A stretch of DNA of 64,000 nt from Rhizobium acidisoli (GCF_002531755.2 NZ_CP035002.1:620001-684000), one strand, 5' to 3'. Shown: positions 1-9,045, counted from the first letter of the stretch. Notes: a model not told the origin generated them from the letters alone. Program-made: numbers and translations.

Positions 1-342
1 TCCAAGGAGGCCGATTGCATCTTCCAGTCGACCGTCGGCAATGAGCTTTCGGATCGTTATACCGGCGAAGTGAGAAAGCTTGGCATTGACCTTGGCTTCA
101 CCACGCGCAGCCGCCTGATCTGGGCGGTGTTCGCGCCGACCGCCGGTTATCACCGCGGATCGCTTGCCGGCCTCTATGTCGGCGCCACCGCCGAGGCGAC
201 GCTCGGTGCCGGTGTCGGCGCCAATCTGCTGGTCGGTGGCACTTCCGGCTCGATCCATCTGCAGACGGTCAGCCTGACCGGCCAGCTCGGCCTCAATGTT
301 GCCGCCGGCAGCGCCTCGATGACGTTGACGGCCGACAATTGA
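1..342 (+). CDS. DUF992 domain protein, 3' part
   Basis: Only the last 113 residues are visible, because the frame is open to the left edge of the window. The text reads like DUF992: an early Cys in ADCIFQS, a Y-x-G-E step, and a Gly/Ala-rich tail with repeated short beta-strand-like stretches (GVGANLLVGG, GSIHLQTVSL). DUF992 proteins are small, usually secreted alphaproteobacterial proteins of unknown function. The signal peptide would lie outside the window. The stop is followed 12 bases later by a strong hairpin. The family is inferred from recalled sequence character. Confidence 0.7.
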   Translation, partial: SKEADCIFQSTVGNELSDRYTGEVRKLGIDLGFTTRSRLIWAVFAPTAGYHRGSLAGLYVGATAEATLGAGVGANLLVGGTSGSIHLQTVSLTGQLGLNVAAGSASMTLTADN

Positions 343-354
343 TATGCCTTTTTT

Positions 355-387
355 GACGCTCCCTGCCGCGATACGGCAGGGAGCGTC
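355..387. terminator. 14-bp hairpin after the DUF992 gene
   Basis: Perfect 14-bp inverted repeat (355-368 with 374-387) around a 5-base loop, just after the DUF992 stop. The T-run (349-354) lies before the stem rather than after it, so it is not a textbook rho-independent terminator for plus-strand transcripts. A termination or 3'-end stabilising role is the simplest reading. Confidence 0.5.
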
Positions 388-435
388 ACGTCATTGAGGC
401 CGATTTCGCGCCACGCAGCCCAGCCGGATCACGAC

Positions 436-906
436 ATGATCGATATTCGAATGGCAACGCCCGATGAGGATGAGGTCCTTGTGGGGCACTATCTGAAGAT
501 CTGGGACAGCTACGGCACGCCACCGGAACATTACAGGCCCGATGCGGCGGCGCGGATCTTATCTTTCATCAGAAGCGGCCGCGAGGAGCGGCGTCTGACA
601 TCGTTCCTTGCCATTGTCGACGGTGAAATCGCCGGTTCCGCATCCTGCCAGCTGCATCAATCGCCATTTCCGGAGGTGGTCCGGGAAGCACAGCGGCTGC
701 ACGGTTACATCTGGTCCGTCTATGTCGCCGACGACTTCCGCCGGCGCGGCATCGCATCGGCGCTGACCAACAAGGCCGCCGACTATCTGAAATCGATCGG
801 CTGCACCACAGCCGTCATCCATGCCTCGGATGCCGGCGAGCCGGTCTATCGGGCCGCCGGTTTCGAACTGGCCAAGGAAATGCGCCTGCAGTTTCCGGCG
901 GAGTAA
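436..906 (+). CDS. GNAT family N-acetyltransferase
   Basis: 156 residues from ATG 436, the normal size for a single GNAT domain. An in-frame TTG at 394 would add 14 poorly conserved-looking residues. The acetyl-CoA motif A is clear near residues 95-115: a hydrophobic strand (WSVYVADDF) followed by RRRGIASAL. The C-terminal motif ends in VYRAAGFELA, typical of the beta6-beta7 region. Such enzymes transfer an acetyl group from acetyl-CoA to an amine; the substrate cannot be told. It is a single gene between the hairpin and a convergent LysR gene. Confidence 0.8.
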   Translation: MIDIRMATPDEDEVLVGHYLKIWDSYGTPPEHYRPDAAARILSFIRSGREERRLTSFLAIVDGEIAGSASCQLHQSPFPEVVREAQRLHGYIWSVYVADDFRRRGIASALTNKAADYLKSIGCTTAVIHASDAGEPVYRAAGFELAKEMRLQFPAE

Positions 907-917
907 GGATCTCCCGC

Positions 918-1847
918 TTACGTTTTCGCCCGGCCGGGTGCGACAAAAGCGGCGATCGTCGCCTCATCATGGCCGGCCTCGCGCAGGAAGCGGCTGGCAA
1001 ATTCGATGGCCGGGCTTCTGAGCGCATCGTCCGGTCGGATCAGATGAAAGGCCACGTGATAATCGAGCGTGCGCGCCGACACGGCGACGACGCGCCCGGA
1101 TGCCAGCGCGGCATCCGATAGCGGCGGCCGGGCGAGCGCGATGCCGAGCCCTTGCGCACAGGCATCGATCACCAGATTGTAATCCTCAAAGCGGCGATCG
1201 TGGCCGCGCGGCGTATAGTCGACTGCCTCGCGAGCGAGCCAGCGGCGCCAGCCTTCGATATTCGAATCGTGCAGGATCGGCAGGTCGAGCAGCGAAAGAG
1301 CGTCGGATCGCTTACCGAGCCGGTCTGCCAGCGCCGGGGCGGCGATCGGAAACGACTTCTCCTGCCACAGCGGCAGGGCGCGCACGCCGGCCCATGGGCC
1401 TTTGCCGCAGCGGATGGCAAGGTCCGTACCTTCGCCGAAATCCGCCAGCCGGTGTTCGAGCGTCAGTTCGACATGCAGCTCGTTTCCTTCAAGCTTCGCC
1501 AGGCGCTGAAACAGCCACAACGAGGCGACGGAGGGCGTCACCGAAAGACGCACCACCGCCTTGTTGCGGCGAGGCAGCCAGCGCTCGCCACTGTTGCCGA
1601 GCAGCGCAAGCGCTTCTTCTGCCCGCGCGAAAAAACGCATGCCCTCCGGCGTCAGGCGCACACCTCTGGCTTCGCGGGCAAACAGGCGCACCCCCATCCA
1701 GCGCTCGAGGCGCGAGACCTGCCGCGACACCGCGCCATGAGTGATACCGCTCTCCTCGGCCGCGGCGGAAAATGATCCGAGCCGGGCAGCGCGGGCAAAG
1801 GTTTCGAGCGTATCGAGCGGCGGAAGAACCGGTGAGCTGTGAACCAT
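918..1847 (-). CDS. LysR-family transcriptional regulator (GcvA-like)
   Basis: 309 residues from ATG 1847 (GTG 1853 is an alternative; no clear ribosome site decides). The N-terminal winged helix-turn-helix (about residues 8-66) reads LDTLETFARAARLGSFSAAA, then a VSRQVSRLE recognition helix. The rest is the LysR substrate-binding domain, with GcvA-like spacing (LFAREARGVRLT). It is transcribed divergently from the EamA transporter 84 bases away, so by the usual LysR arrangement it probably controls that gene and itself. The effector is unknown. Confidence 0.85.
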   Translation of the reverse strand: MVHSSPVLPPLDTLETFARAARLGSFSAAAEESGITHGAVSRQVSRLERWMGVRLFAREARGVRLTPEGMRFFARAEEALALLGNSGERWLPRRNKAVVRLSVTPSVASLWLFQRLAKLEGNELHVELTLEHRLADFGEGTDLAIRCGKGPWAGVRALPLWQEKSFPIAAPALADRLGKRSDALSLLDLPILHDSNIEGWRRWLAREAVDYTPRGHDRRFEDYNLVIDACAQGLGIALARPPLSDAALASGRVVAVSARTLDYHVAFHLIRPDDALRSPAIEFASRFLREAGHDEATIAAFVAPGRAKT

Positions 1848-1931
1848 GGACACATTTGATCATCGATTGCGATGCTTTTCAAGCACGCATCGAAGGGCTA
1901 CTCACTGTTTCAGGAATATATGGAGGCGAAA

Positions 1932-2837
1932 ATGAGCATGGCGGCAAGCACACCAATTTCGACGAAAGAGCAAGGCGGGTTCGATCTGGTGGCCTTTGCT
2001 GCGATCGTCGTCACCATCCTCTTCTGGGCGTCTTCCTTCGTGGTGATCCGCATCTGCCTCGGGCCGTTGACGCCGATCGAGCTTGCTACGGCGCGTTACG
2101 TCGCCGCCGGCGTCATCGCGCTGGTCTATCTCGCCATCTACCGGCCGATGCCGGAAAAACGCGATTCCGTCCGTCTTTCCGTTGCCGCCGTGCTTTTCAT
2201 CGCCGCTTATGCGGTTCTGTTGAACACCGGCGAGCAGACGGTTGCGGCAGGACCGGCGAGCTTCATCATCAACACCATGCCGGTCTTCACCGCCCTCATC
2301 GCCACATTCGCGCTCGGCGAGCGCTTCGGCCGCTGGGGCTGGGCGGGCACCGCCATTTCCTTCGGCGGCGTGGCGCTGATTGCGGTCGCCTCCGACGGCG
2401 GCTTCAAGCTCGATCCGAATGCCGTTCTCATCCTTGGCGCAGCGCTCTGCTCGGCGATCGCCAGCGTATTGCAGAAGCCGCTGCTCGGTCGGCTGCCGGC
2501 GCTTGCCGTCACCGCCTGGATCCTGCTGATCGGTTCCGTGCCGCTGCTTCCGGCTGTTCCGGCAACGGTCCAGGCGTTGGCCGCCGCCCCGGCAGAGGTC
2601 AATTGGGGCGTTGCCTATCTCGTCATCTTCCCGACGGCGATCGGCTACCTCACCTGGGCGATCGCGCTGAAGCGGCTGACGGCCGCCCGCGCTTCGAATT
2701 TCCTCTATGGCGTCCCGCCCGTTGCAACGCTGATCGGCTTCGTCTGGCTGGGCGAGACGCCGACGGCGCTCGGTGCAGCCGGTGGCGTAATGGCGATCCT
2801 CGGTGTGCTGGTCGTCAATGTGATGCGGAAGCGATAG
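1932..2837 (+). CDS. DMT-superfamily EamA permease
   Basis: 301 residues with about ten hydrophobic helices in two EamA repeats. It opens the first helix with a W-A-S-S-F motif typical of the drug/metabolite transporter superfamily and ends with the charged tail VNVMRKR. ATG 1932 is chosen because a GGAGG site lies 5 bases upstream; an ATG at 1872 in the same frame has no such site. It probably exports a metabolite or amino acid across the inner membrane. The divergent LysR gene is the likely regulator. The substrate is not predictable. Confidence 0.85.
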   Translation: MSMAASTPISTKEQGGFDLVAFAAIVVTILFWASSFVVIRICLGPLTPIELATARYVAAGVIALVYLAIYRPMPEKRDSVRLSVAAVLFIAAYAVLLNTGEQTVAAGPASFIINTMPVFTALIATFALGERFGRWGWAGTAISFGGVALIAVASDGGFKLDPNAVLILGAALCSAIASVLQKPLLGRLPALAVTAWILLIGSVPLLPAVPATVQALAAAPAEVNWGVAYLVIFPTAIGYLTWAIALKRLTAARASNFLYGVPPVATLIGFVWLGETPTALGAAGGVMAILGVLVVNVMRKR

Positions 2838-2877
2838 GCGCAATTTGCCCTGGAAGGTGATCGGGGTCTGGTCCAGA

Positions 2878-3510
2878 CTAGCGGAGCAGCCCGTCGCGCC
2901 CAAACTCTTCCCAGCCCCGCAGCTTTGCGGAGGCTTCTTCGATGACGTCCTGCGATGCCGCAGTCGCCTTACTGTCCTTCTTCAGTGAACGCGTCAGCTT
3001 CGCCTTGTAGGCAGCTTTCCGCCTGTTCTCCATGGCAGCCGCGGCGTCCTCTTCACGCCACTCTTCGACAGCGCCCCGATCGAGCAGATCCTCCACCATC
3101 CGTGGTTCGAAGACGTGGAAGGTGATCTGCCTGGCTCGGCCTCTAAGCTTCACGGTTCGCGTTCCCGCGCTGGGCAGGCGGCCGTCCTCCAGCCAGCGAC
3201 GTCTCTCGGTCGTTGATATTGTAAGGATGTCCTCGATTTCGCGCGGGATGACCGGCAGGCTTTCGACGCCTTCGAGCGACTTCGCAATGATCGCCGAGGC
3301 GTGCCGAAACTCGCTCCTTGCGCTTTCAGGCATTGCCAGCGTCAAAGCCCTCCCGCTGATATCCAGCGATTTTCGCACAGACGATGGGAGGCGCGCACGG
3401 ATTTCCAAGAGGATTCCCTTGGCGCGCACGGAAGACCCTAGAGTGGCCGCGGGCGGCAGCGTCCACGTTTCGAGCAGTGCCGGGGTGTCATTCCTCTTGT
3501 TTCTCGCCAT
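2878..3510 (-). CDS. Conserved hypothetical protein with a possible MerR-like helix-turn-helix
   Basis: 210 residues from ATG 3510; the frame stays open to a TTG at 3546. I do not recognise a named family. The middle (about residues 80-150) contains ILTISTTERRRWLEDGRLPS followed by a short beta-like segment, which resembles the helix and wing layout of MerR/excisionase-type domains. The C-terminal third is rich in Lys, Arg, Glu and Ala and probably helical. It lies divergent from the cyclase gene. Function unknown; DNA binding is only an inference. Confidence 0.6.
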   Translation of the reverse strand: MARNKRNDTPALLETWTLPPAATLGSSVRAKGILLEIRARLPSSVRKSLDISGRALTLAMPESARSEFRHASAIIAKSLEGVESLPVIPREIEDILTISTTERRRWLEDGRLPSAGTRTVKLRGRARQITFHVFEPRMVEDLLDRGAVEEWREEDAAAAMENRRKAAYKAKLTRSLKKDSKATAASQDVIEEASAKLRGWEEFGRDGLLR

Positions 3511-3670
3511 GCGCACACAGATGGGATCAAGGCGCGGCCCCGTCAACGATTACCACAATAGATACAGTGAGTCCTCGCTTCCCGCCAAGACGAACAGCTC
3601 TTGCGCCACAGCGTGGCACGACACCGGCGTTCGTGGTATTTTTAAGAACACTGGAGCAGGATCAACGTCG

Positions 3671-6600
3671 ATGCAGACGATTGAGGATTGGCTAGGTCAA
3701 CTCGGTCTCGGCAAGTACGCCGACACCTTTGTCGAGAATGATGTCGATCTGCGAGCGCTTCCTCATCTTGCCGAATCCGATCTCCAGGAGCTCGGTGTCT
3801 CGCTGGGGCATCGGAAGATTATTCTAGCTGCCATAAACGACCTTGCGCACCAACGCCCGGACGAACAGCCTCCTGCTTCGGCCGCTACCGAGGCAGTATC
3901 CGAAGCTGCGGCCGACCGGCGACTGCTCAGCGTGCTCTTCTGCGACCTGGTCGGGTCGACAGCGCTGTCAGCAGAGCTCGACCCGGAAGACATGCACGAG
4001 TTGACCCGCCATTATCAGGATAGCGTCGCCGGCGCCGTCACGCGCTTCGGAGGCTACGTCGCCAAATATCTCGGCGATGGGGTGCTAGCCTATTTCGGGT
4101 GGCCAATGGCTTACGAGGACCATGCCGAGCGTTCAATCCGGGCCGGCCTCGCGGCGATGGCCGCCGTCGACGCCCTGCAGCCGCCCAACGCAGAGCGATT
4201 GAAGGCCCGCATCGGCATCGCATCCGGGCGCGTGGTCGTTGGCAACACTGACGGCAGCGCGAAGGAGCGGGCATCGATCGCAGGAGACACTCCCAACCTG
4301 GCAGCACGCCTGCAGGCCGCGGCCGTCCCGGGCCAGATCGTGATCTCCGACAGCACCCGTCGCCTCGCGGGGCAGTCGTTCGAAATCGAGAGCCTCGGCG
4401 CGCAGGATCTCAAAGGCTTCACCTCGCCAATTGCGCTGTTCGAAGTCCGCGGTCAGCGAGAGGTGGATAGCCGTTTCGAAGCCGCGCATGCCAGCGGGCT
4501 TTCGAAATTTGTCGGGCGCGTTAGTGAGATCGGCCTGCTGCTCGAACGGTGGGAGTTGGCGAAGGCGGGGCAAGGCCAGGCGGTCTTCCTGTCGGGGGAG
4601 GCCGGCATCGGGAAATCCCGGCTTGTCGAGGCTTTCGAAGAACGCCTGCAAGAGACTCAGCATGAACTCATCCGATTGCAGTGTTCACCCTATCACGCTA
4701 CCTCGGCCTTTTACCCGATCGTCGAGCGACTGAGCCGGGTTGCGTCGTTTACGCCGGCAGATGACCGCAACACGCGCATCGAAAAGTTTCGCACGCTTGT
4801 GCGCCGCTACGGCGAAAATCCTGCCGACGTTGGCGCCATCTATGCCGAGCTGCTTTCGCTCGACGTCGGCGACGAGTTCAGGCCGCCGGATCTCTCCGCC
4901 CACCAGCGCAAGGAGCTTCTCGTTCGCACATTGGTGAACCGCTTGCTGCTTGCCGCCAGGATCGCACCGGTGCTCATGGTTTTCGAAGACGCGCACTGGA
5001 TGGATCCATCCACCAGCGAAGTGCTGAGAGAACTCGTCAGCCGGCTGCACGGCGCCGCCGCCCTTGTCGTTGTGACCCACCGACCGGAATGGAGCGCGAA
5101 CTGGGCAGGCGGACTGGCGCAGGCCACGACGCTCTCCGTTGGGCGCCTTACCAGGCAGCAGATGCGTGAACTGATCGAATCCATGGTGTCCGACATTCCC
5201 GAACAGCTCGCCGAAAGGATTGCGGAGCGAACGGACGGGGTGCCGCTGTTCGTCGAGGAGTTGGCCCGCTCGGTCGTGGAGAGCGGGAAGCCGTCGTCGC
5301 TCAACGCAGAAATCCCGGACAGTCTGCAGGGTTCCCTGATGACACGTCTCGATCGTTTAGCGACGACGGCCAAGGAGATCGCGCAGATCGCCGCCGTAAT
5401 AGGCAGGGAATTCGATCGCGGCCTTCTTTCGAAGATCGCAGGTGTCGACGACCGCGCGCTCGAGACAGCACTGAACCAGCTCGAAACCAGCCAGATCGTC
5501 GTCGAAGGCGGCGTCTTGCATGATGCGCTGGTTTTTCGACATGCGCTCATTCAGGATGCGGCCTACCAATCGCTCCTCAACCGGCGCCGGCGGCATTTCC
5601 ACGAGAGGATCGCGAGGGTTCTCGTCGAACATTATGACGATGTCGCTGCCACGCAGCCCGAACTCATCGCCCAGCACTACGAGAAAGCCCAACGGATTGA
5701 GCTCGCGCTTCCATACTGGATGAAGGCTGGAGAACGCGCCCTCGCACGATCAGCCAACTACGAGGCGGTTGACAATTTCCAGAACGCCTTGGCAATTGCA
5801 GAGCAGCTGCCTGAAGGGCCTGAGCGGCAAAGAGACCTGCTCACCGCGATCCTCAAACTCGGCGACGCGCTGTTCGCTGCGGGTCGCATGACGGATTCGC
5901 TGGCGAAATACAGGCTGGCCGCGCCATTGGCCCGCAAGGCGGCCGACACGCAAGCCTTTATACGCGCAGTGATTGGCTTAGACGGTACCAAATTCCTCTC
6001 TTCGAATTCGCTTGCCGAAACGGTGCCGCTTCTCGAGGAAGCCCTCGAGATGGTTCAACCAGCGGATATGAGTTCACGGTGCCAAATTCTCAGCCGCCTT
6101 GCGCGGGCATACACCTACCTGAGCGATAGCAAGAAGGCTGCAAAATGCCATGATGAAGGAATAGAACTGGCCCTACGGGTTGGCGACAAGACCGCGCTTG
6201 TGGAACTCTCCGCTCTGCCATTTCTGACGCCGGCACCCGTCAAGTCCGTCACGGAAAGAAACGACCGAATCGCTCGCATCGATGAAATAAGGCGCCTCGC
6301 GGATGAGATCGATGACGACGATGTGCAAAGCCGAGCGCTTTCCGTTGACGCCTATGTCTCCACGGAACTCGGCGATCGCGCACGAGCCGATCGGGCAGTT
6401 GACGCGCTGGACCAACTTGGTACCGAGCGGCAGCATCTGAACGTCCAGTTCTACGCTCGCACCGCAAAAGCGATGATGGCCATCCTCGATGGAAGGTTCA
6501 CCGCCGCGGAGGAATTTGCAGAAGAAGCGCTAAAGCTGGGCATGCGGATCCTTGGCGCTGCGCCGGAGGGCGTTTACGGAATGCAGATGTTCGCGATTCG

Positions 6601-7198
6601 ACGGGAGCAAAGCCGCCTCTCGGAGGTCGCACCGGTGATCAAACTGCTGATTGAGGAAAGCCCAGAGGAAACCACCTGGTTGCCGGGTTTTGCGTTGGTT
6701 GCCTTTGACCTCGGCTATCGCGATGCGGCTCAACGGAGGTTGAGCGAGCTTGCCCGCACCCGCTTTGCCCTTCCGCTTGACGGAAAGCGAAGTGCGTCCC
6801 TCTCGTTCCTGACGGAAGTCGCCGCCGGTCTCGGCGACGCGGATGCTGCCCAGACCCTCTATAAGCTTATGCTCGACTACAAGGAGATGACCGTAACGAT
6901 CGGTATGGCGACCGTTTGCTTCGGCGCGGCAAGCCGCTATCTGGGCGTGCTGGCAGCGGCGCTGGGTGAATTCGACAGAGCGTCGGAGCACTTTGAGCAC
7001 GCACTCGAGATGAACGCGGCGATCGGCTCGCGGCCGTGGCTCGCACACACGCAGGCAGATTATGCGGACTTGCTAATGAAAAGGGGTAGCCGGGCCGCGA
7101 TAAAGAGAGCAATGTTGCTATCCGAGAATGCCCGTTCAACCGCGGCCGAACTGGGAATGGTCCGGCTGCAAAAGCGACTGAAGCCAACGATTCATTAG
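3671..7198 (+). CDS. SAM-domain class III adenylate/guanylate cyclase with AAA ATPase and TPR repeats
   Basis: 1175 residues from ATG 3671. A SAM domain (about 1-62, starting IEDWLGQLGLGKYADTF) is followed by a class III cyclase domain (about 85-255). Metal-binding Asp92 sits in FCDLVGST, Asp136 in YLGDG, and N-x3-R in NLAAR. A STAND/AAA ATPase follows, with Walker A GEAGIGKS (319-326) and a Walker B-like LMVFEDAHW. The last 500 residues look like TPR helices. The family makes cyclic nucleotide under control of an ATP-driven switch; the input is unknown. The frame is open upstream to 3032, but SAM domains start at this ATG, with a GGAGCAGGA site 8-16 bases before it. Confidence 0.85.
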   Translation: MQTIEDWLGQLGLGKYADTFVENDVDLRALPHLAESDLQELGVSLGHRKIILAAINDLAHQRPDEQPPASAATEAVSEAAADRRLLSVLFCDLVGSTALSAELDPEDMHELTRHYQDSVAGAVTRFGGYVAKYLGDGVLAYFGWPMAYEDHAERSIRAGLAAMAAVDALQPPNAERLKARIGIASGRVVVGNTDGSAKERASIAGDTPNLAARLQAAAVPGQIVISDSTRRLAGQSFEIESLGAQDLKGFTSPIALFEVRGQREVDSRFEAAHASGLSKFVGRVSEIGLLLERWELAKAGQGQAVFLSGEAGIGKSRLVEAFEERLQETQHELIRLQCSPYHATSAFYPIVERLSRVASFTPADDRNTRIEKFRTLVRRYGENPADVGAIYAELLSLDVGDEFRPPDLSAHQRKELLVRTLVNRLLLAARIAPVLMVFEDAHWMDPSTSEVLRELVSRLHGAAALVVVTHRPEWSANWAGGLAQATTLSVGRLTRQQMRELIESMVSDIPEQLAERIAERTDGVPLFVEELARSVVESGKPSSLNAEIPDSLQGSLMTRLDRLATTAKEIAQIAAVIGREFDRGLLSKIAGVDDRALETALNQLETSQIVVEGGVLHDALVFRHALIQDAAYQSLLNRRRRHFHERIARVLVEHYDDVAATQPELIAQHYEKAQRIELALPYWMKAGERALARSANYEAVDNFQNALAIAEQLPEGPERQRDLLTAILKLGDALFAAGRMTDSLAKYRLAAPLARKAADTQAFIRAVIGLDGTKFLSSNSLAETVPLLEEALEMVQPADMSSRCQILSRLARAYTYLSDSKKAAKCHDEGIELALRVGDKTALVELSALPFLTPAPVKSVTERNDRIARIDEIRRLADEIDDDDVQSRALSVDAYVSTELGDRARADRAVDALDQLGTERQHLNVQFYARTAKAMMAILDGRFTAAEEFAEEALKLGMRILGAAPEGVYGMQMFAIRREQSRLSEVAPVIKLLIEESPEETTWLPGFALVAFDLGYRDAAQRRLSELARTRFALPLDGKRSASLSFLTEVAAGLGDADAAQTLYKLMLDYKEMTVTIGMATVCFGAASRYLGVLAAALGEFDRASEHFEHALEMNAAIGSRPWLAHTQADYADLLMKRGSRAAIKRAMLLSENARSTAAELGMVRLQKRLKPTIH

Positions 7199-7239
7199 AA
7201 CCAACAGTTCGTTGCTTTTGGTGGGAAGAAGGTCTCGTC

Positions 7240-7500
7240 ATGCCACGCTACATCATTGAAAGAAACTTCGCGGAACAACTCGATCTGTCGAAAGAGGGGG
7301 TCGAGCAAATCAACCTGATCAATGACCAGGAAGGAGTGAAGTGGATTTTTTCCTTTCTCAGCGCCGACAGAAAAAAGACCTACTGTCTTTACGAGGCGCC
7401 TAGTACGGAAGCCATTCTCGCCGCGGCCCGGAGGAACAATGTCCCTGCGGATGTGATCATCGAAGTCAGCGAGGAGATCGGTCCCAATATGTTTGCGTAG
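7240..7500 (+). CDS. DUF4242 domain small protein
   Basis: 86 residues. It opens with MPRYIIERNF and contains the KKTYCLYEAPSTEAILAAA stretch, both characteristic of DUF4242 (SCO4226-type nickel-binding proteins, which form small ferredoxin-like folds). Residues that could bind metal are few here (one Cys, no His), so nickel binding should not be assumed. It lies 41 bases after the cyclase gene on the same strand and could share its transcript. Role in the cell unknown. Confidence 0.8.
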   Translation: MPRYIIERNFAEQLDLSKEGVEQINLINDQEGVKWIFSFLSADRKKTYCLYEAPSTEAILAAARRNNVPADVIIEVSEEIGPNMFA

Positions 7501-7844
7501 CGCTCCTCGGCCATGCCCGGCGCAAGGCATTGCCACGCTTCGCGTTAGAGTTTGAAATTCACCAGAGCGTGAGGGCCGCTCGGCCGGCCGGGGTTACTGC
7601 GACCGCAGGATCTAGGATCCTGTGAATGCCCCCAGATCTCCTTAGCATGCACATGCTCAAATCCTGCCCGGGGCTGCGACGACGACCCGAGCTTCCTGGC
7701 ATCACAAAACCTTCGAGGCAATGTCCGTCAGATTATTCCATTTTCAGTCTTCACGAGCTGTCCTGTGGTCCAATATGCGGGTCCAAATTTTTTCACAAGG
7801 GCATCTTGAAACCGAAAATACCGAAAACCAAATCGATACCGTCG
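7501..7844. other. Gene-free stretch upstream of hsp20
   Basis: About 340 bases with no convincing gene. Short open frames on both strands lack ribosome sites and family character. A CTTGAA box at 7805-7810, followed 17 bases later by CCAAAT, is a weak match to a heat-shock sigma (RpoH) promoter and lies correctly placed to make the leader described next. Confidence 0.4.
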
Positions 7845-7925
7845 GCAGCCCAGAAGGGGGTCGACAGCCGGGGACGCAGGTTTCCGCCTCGTTCCTTTCC
7901 ATCTCGCTTCTAGGAGGTTTTGGTC
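7845..7925 (+). promoter_or_regulatory. ROSE-like RNA thermometer in the hsp20 leader
   Basis: The leader ends in CGTTCCTTTCC, then TCGCTTCT, then AGGAGG (7912-7917), 8 bases before the start codon. ROSE elements of rhizobial small heat-shock genes show the same order: a GUUCC segment, a U-U/C-G-C-U anti-Shine-Dalgarno segment, then the ribosome site. At low temperature the hairpin hides the ribosome site; heat opens it. The match is by eye and the 5' boundary is approximate. Confidence 0.6.
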
Positions 7926-8396
7926 ATGAGAACTGAGTTTGACTTCGCACCGCTCTACCGCTCCAGCATCGGCTTCGACCGGGTTTTTTCGCTGCTGAAC
8001 AATCCGCAGCGCCTGCAGGCCGTCGACTCCTGGCCGCCCTACGACATCCTTAAGGTCGGTGACAATGAGTACCGAATTGTCATGGCAGTCGCAGGCTTCG
8101 AGGATGGCGATCTCGACATCACGCAGGAGCGCAACTTGCTTCTCGTCAAGGGCGGGAAGGCCGATGACGCCAAAGCTGAATATCTGCACCGTGGTATCGC
8201 CACGCGCGGCTTCGAGCGACGCTTCGAGCTTGCCGACCATGTGAGCGTGGAAAACGCTTCGCTGAAAAACGGTCTGCTGCACATCGATCTGAAACGCGAG
8301 ATTCCGGGGGCGATGAAGCCACGCAAGATCGCGATTGGTGATGGCGCCCAGATACAGGTGCCGCTGCAGATCGAAGGTGAAAAGCAGGTCGCGTAA
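7926..8396 (+). CDS. Hsp20/alpha-crystallin small heat-shock protein (IbpA-like)
   Basis: 156 residues. The N-terminus (MRTEFDFAPLYRSSIGFDRVFSLL) and the WPPYDILKVGDNEYRI entry into the alpha-crystallin domain are typical of class A rhizobial small heat-shock proteins. The domain spans about residues 35-128 and ends with the LLHIDLKREIPGAMKPR strand and the Ile-x-Ile-like tail. It is an ATP-independent holdase that binds unfolding proteins. Start ATG 7926 is preferred over in-frame TTG 7920 because of the AGGAGG site. The upstream thermometer suggests heat induction at translation. Confidence 0.92.
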   Translation: MRTEFDFAPLYRSSIGFDRVFSLLNNPQRLQAVDSWPPYDILKVGDNEYRIVMAVAGFEDGDLDITQERNLLLVKGGKADDAKAEYLHRGIATRGFERRFELADHVSVENASLKNGLLHIDLKREIPGAMKPRKIAIGDGAQIQVPLQIEGEKQVA

Positions 8397-8414
8397 GCGT
8401 TGATCAACGGAGGC

Positions 8415-8439
8415 GCAGGCGACGCCTGGCGTCGCCTGC
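8415..8439 (+). terminator. 11-bp GC-rich hairpin just after hsp20
   Basis: Perfect inverted repeat 8415-8425 with 8429-8439 around a CTG loop, 18 bases after the hsp20 stop and 8 bases before the next start codon. No T-run follows, so it may attenuate or stabilise rather than terminate. It covers the expected ribosome site of the next gene. Confidence 0.45.
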
Positions 8440-8447
8440 GGAAAATA

Positions 8448-8681
8448 ATGAAAACACTCGGTTTCGATAAGCCAGACTACTTCGGCGCTGCCGATCTGCG
8501 CATCTGCCAGAGCGTCTTCGATATCGTCGCTTCGAAAGCGGGAGTGGAGCCGACATCTGAGGAGGGCGAGCGCATCGCCGCCATCGTCGTGCAGCTCTAT
8601 CGCCAAGGAGTGAAAAAGCCAGACCGGCTGCGGGTTTTGGTCGAGTCCGCCCGCGGGATTAATATTGCAAATGCTGCGTGA
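8448..8681 (+). CDS. Small hypothetical protein downstream of hsp20
   Basis: 77 residues from ATG 8448; a TTG at 8400 in frame would add 16 residues that lie across the hairpin. The predicted protein is helical and mixed-charge (RICQSVFDIVASKAGVEP, then GERIAAIVVQLYRQGVKKPDRLRVLVES), with no signal peptide or membrane helix. The position right after hsp20 suggests a shared heat-induced transcript. I do not recognise a family. Confidence 0.6.
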   Translation: MKTLGFDKPDYFGAADLRICQSVFDIVASKAGVEPTSEEGERIAAIVVQLYRQGVKKPDRLRVLVESARGINIANAA

Positions 8682-8687
8682 AAGCTG

Positions 8688-8713
8688 GGACGCCGCACGA
8701 CAGCGGCGTCCTT
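8688..8713 (+). terminator. Probable terminator of the hsp20 transcript
   Basis: A 9-bp stem (GGACGCCGC with GCGGCGTCC) around a 6-base loop, followed by TT. It sits 6 bases after the stop of the small downstream gene. Confidence 0.6.
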
Positions 8714-9010
8714 CGTATCGCTGTGTGATTTGAGTCCCCGTCTTGAGGTCGCGGCTCAAGCCTTCGCACTATTGTCGTGAGGCGAATTGGCTCTGCATGA
8801 GCGGATACGCGCCCGGCGGGTTGATCCATCCGTCAATCTCAAAATCGTGGATGGCGGCTTGGCTGCCCTATCGCGGGTCCGAGATGCAAAGTTTCAGGTG
8901 CAGATTTCGGTTGGTGACGGTATCCACCCGCCAAGAGTTCCCCACCGCCAAAAATGGTGGTCTTTGCTCTTGGACTGAGTGCCTAGTGATAGATAGGCAT
9001 TGCGCAGGCG
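8714..9010. other. Gene-free stretch before glpR
   Basis: About 300 bases with no supportable gene, RNA or repeat. Two short plus-strand frames (8743-9024, 8787-8978) have no ribosome site or recognisable protein character. The glpR promoter should lie at its right end. Confidence 0.4.
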
Positions 9011-9045
9011 TTCGCTTTCTTTAAAACGAAAGCAGATCGAAAGGC
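9011..9045 (+). promoter_or_regulatory. Candidate GlpR operator upstream of glpR
   Basis: An inverted repeat GCTTTC/GAAAGC (9014-9019, 9028-9033) overlaps TTCG at 9011. CGAAAG occurs twice, at 9027 and 9038, exactly 11 bases apart. The glpD upstream region carries the reverse-complement half-site with the same period. DeoR-family GlpR proteins bind TTCG/CGAA-type half-sites, so autoregulation is likely. Confidence 0.5.

Noticed and set aside
7721..7936. 71-codon plus-strand frame through the hsp20 leader
   Set aside because: It runs across the ROSE-like leader into hsp20 in another frame and looks non-coding.
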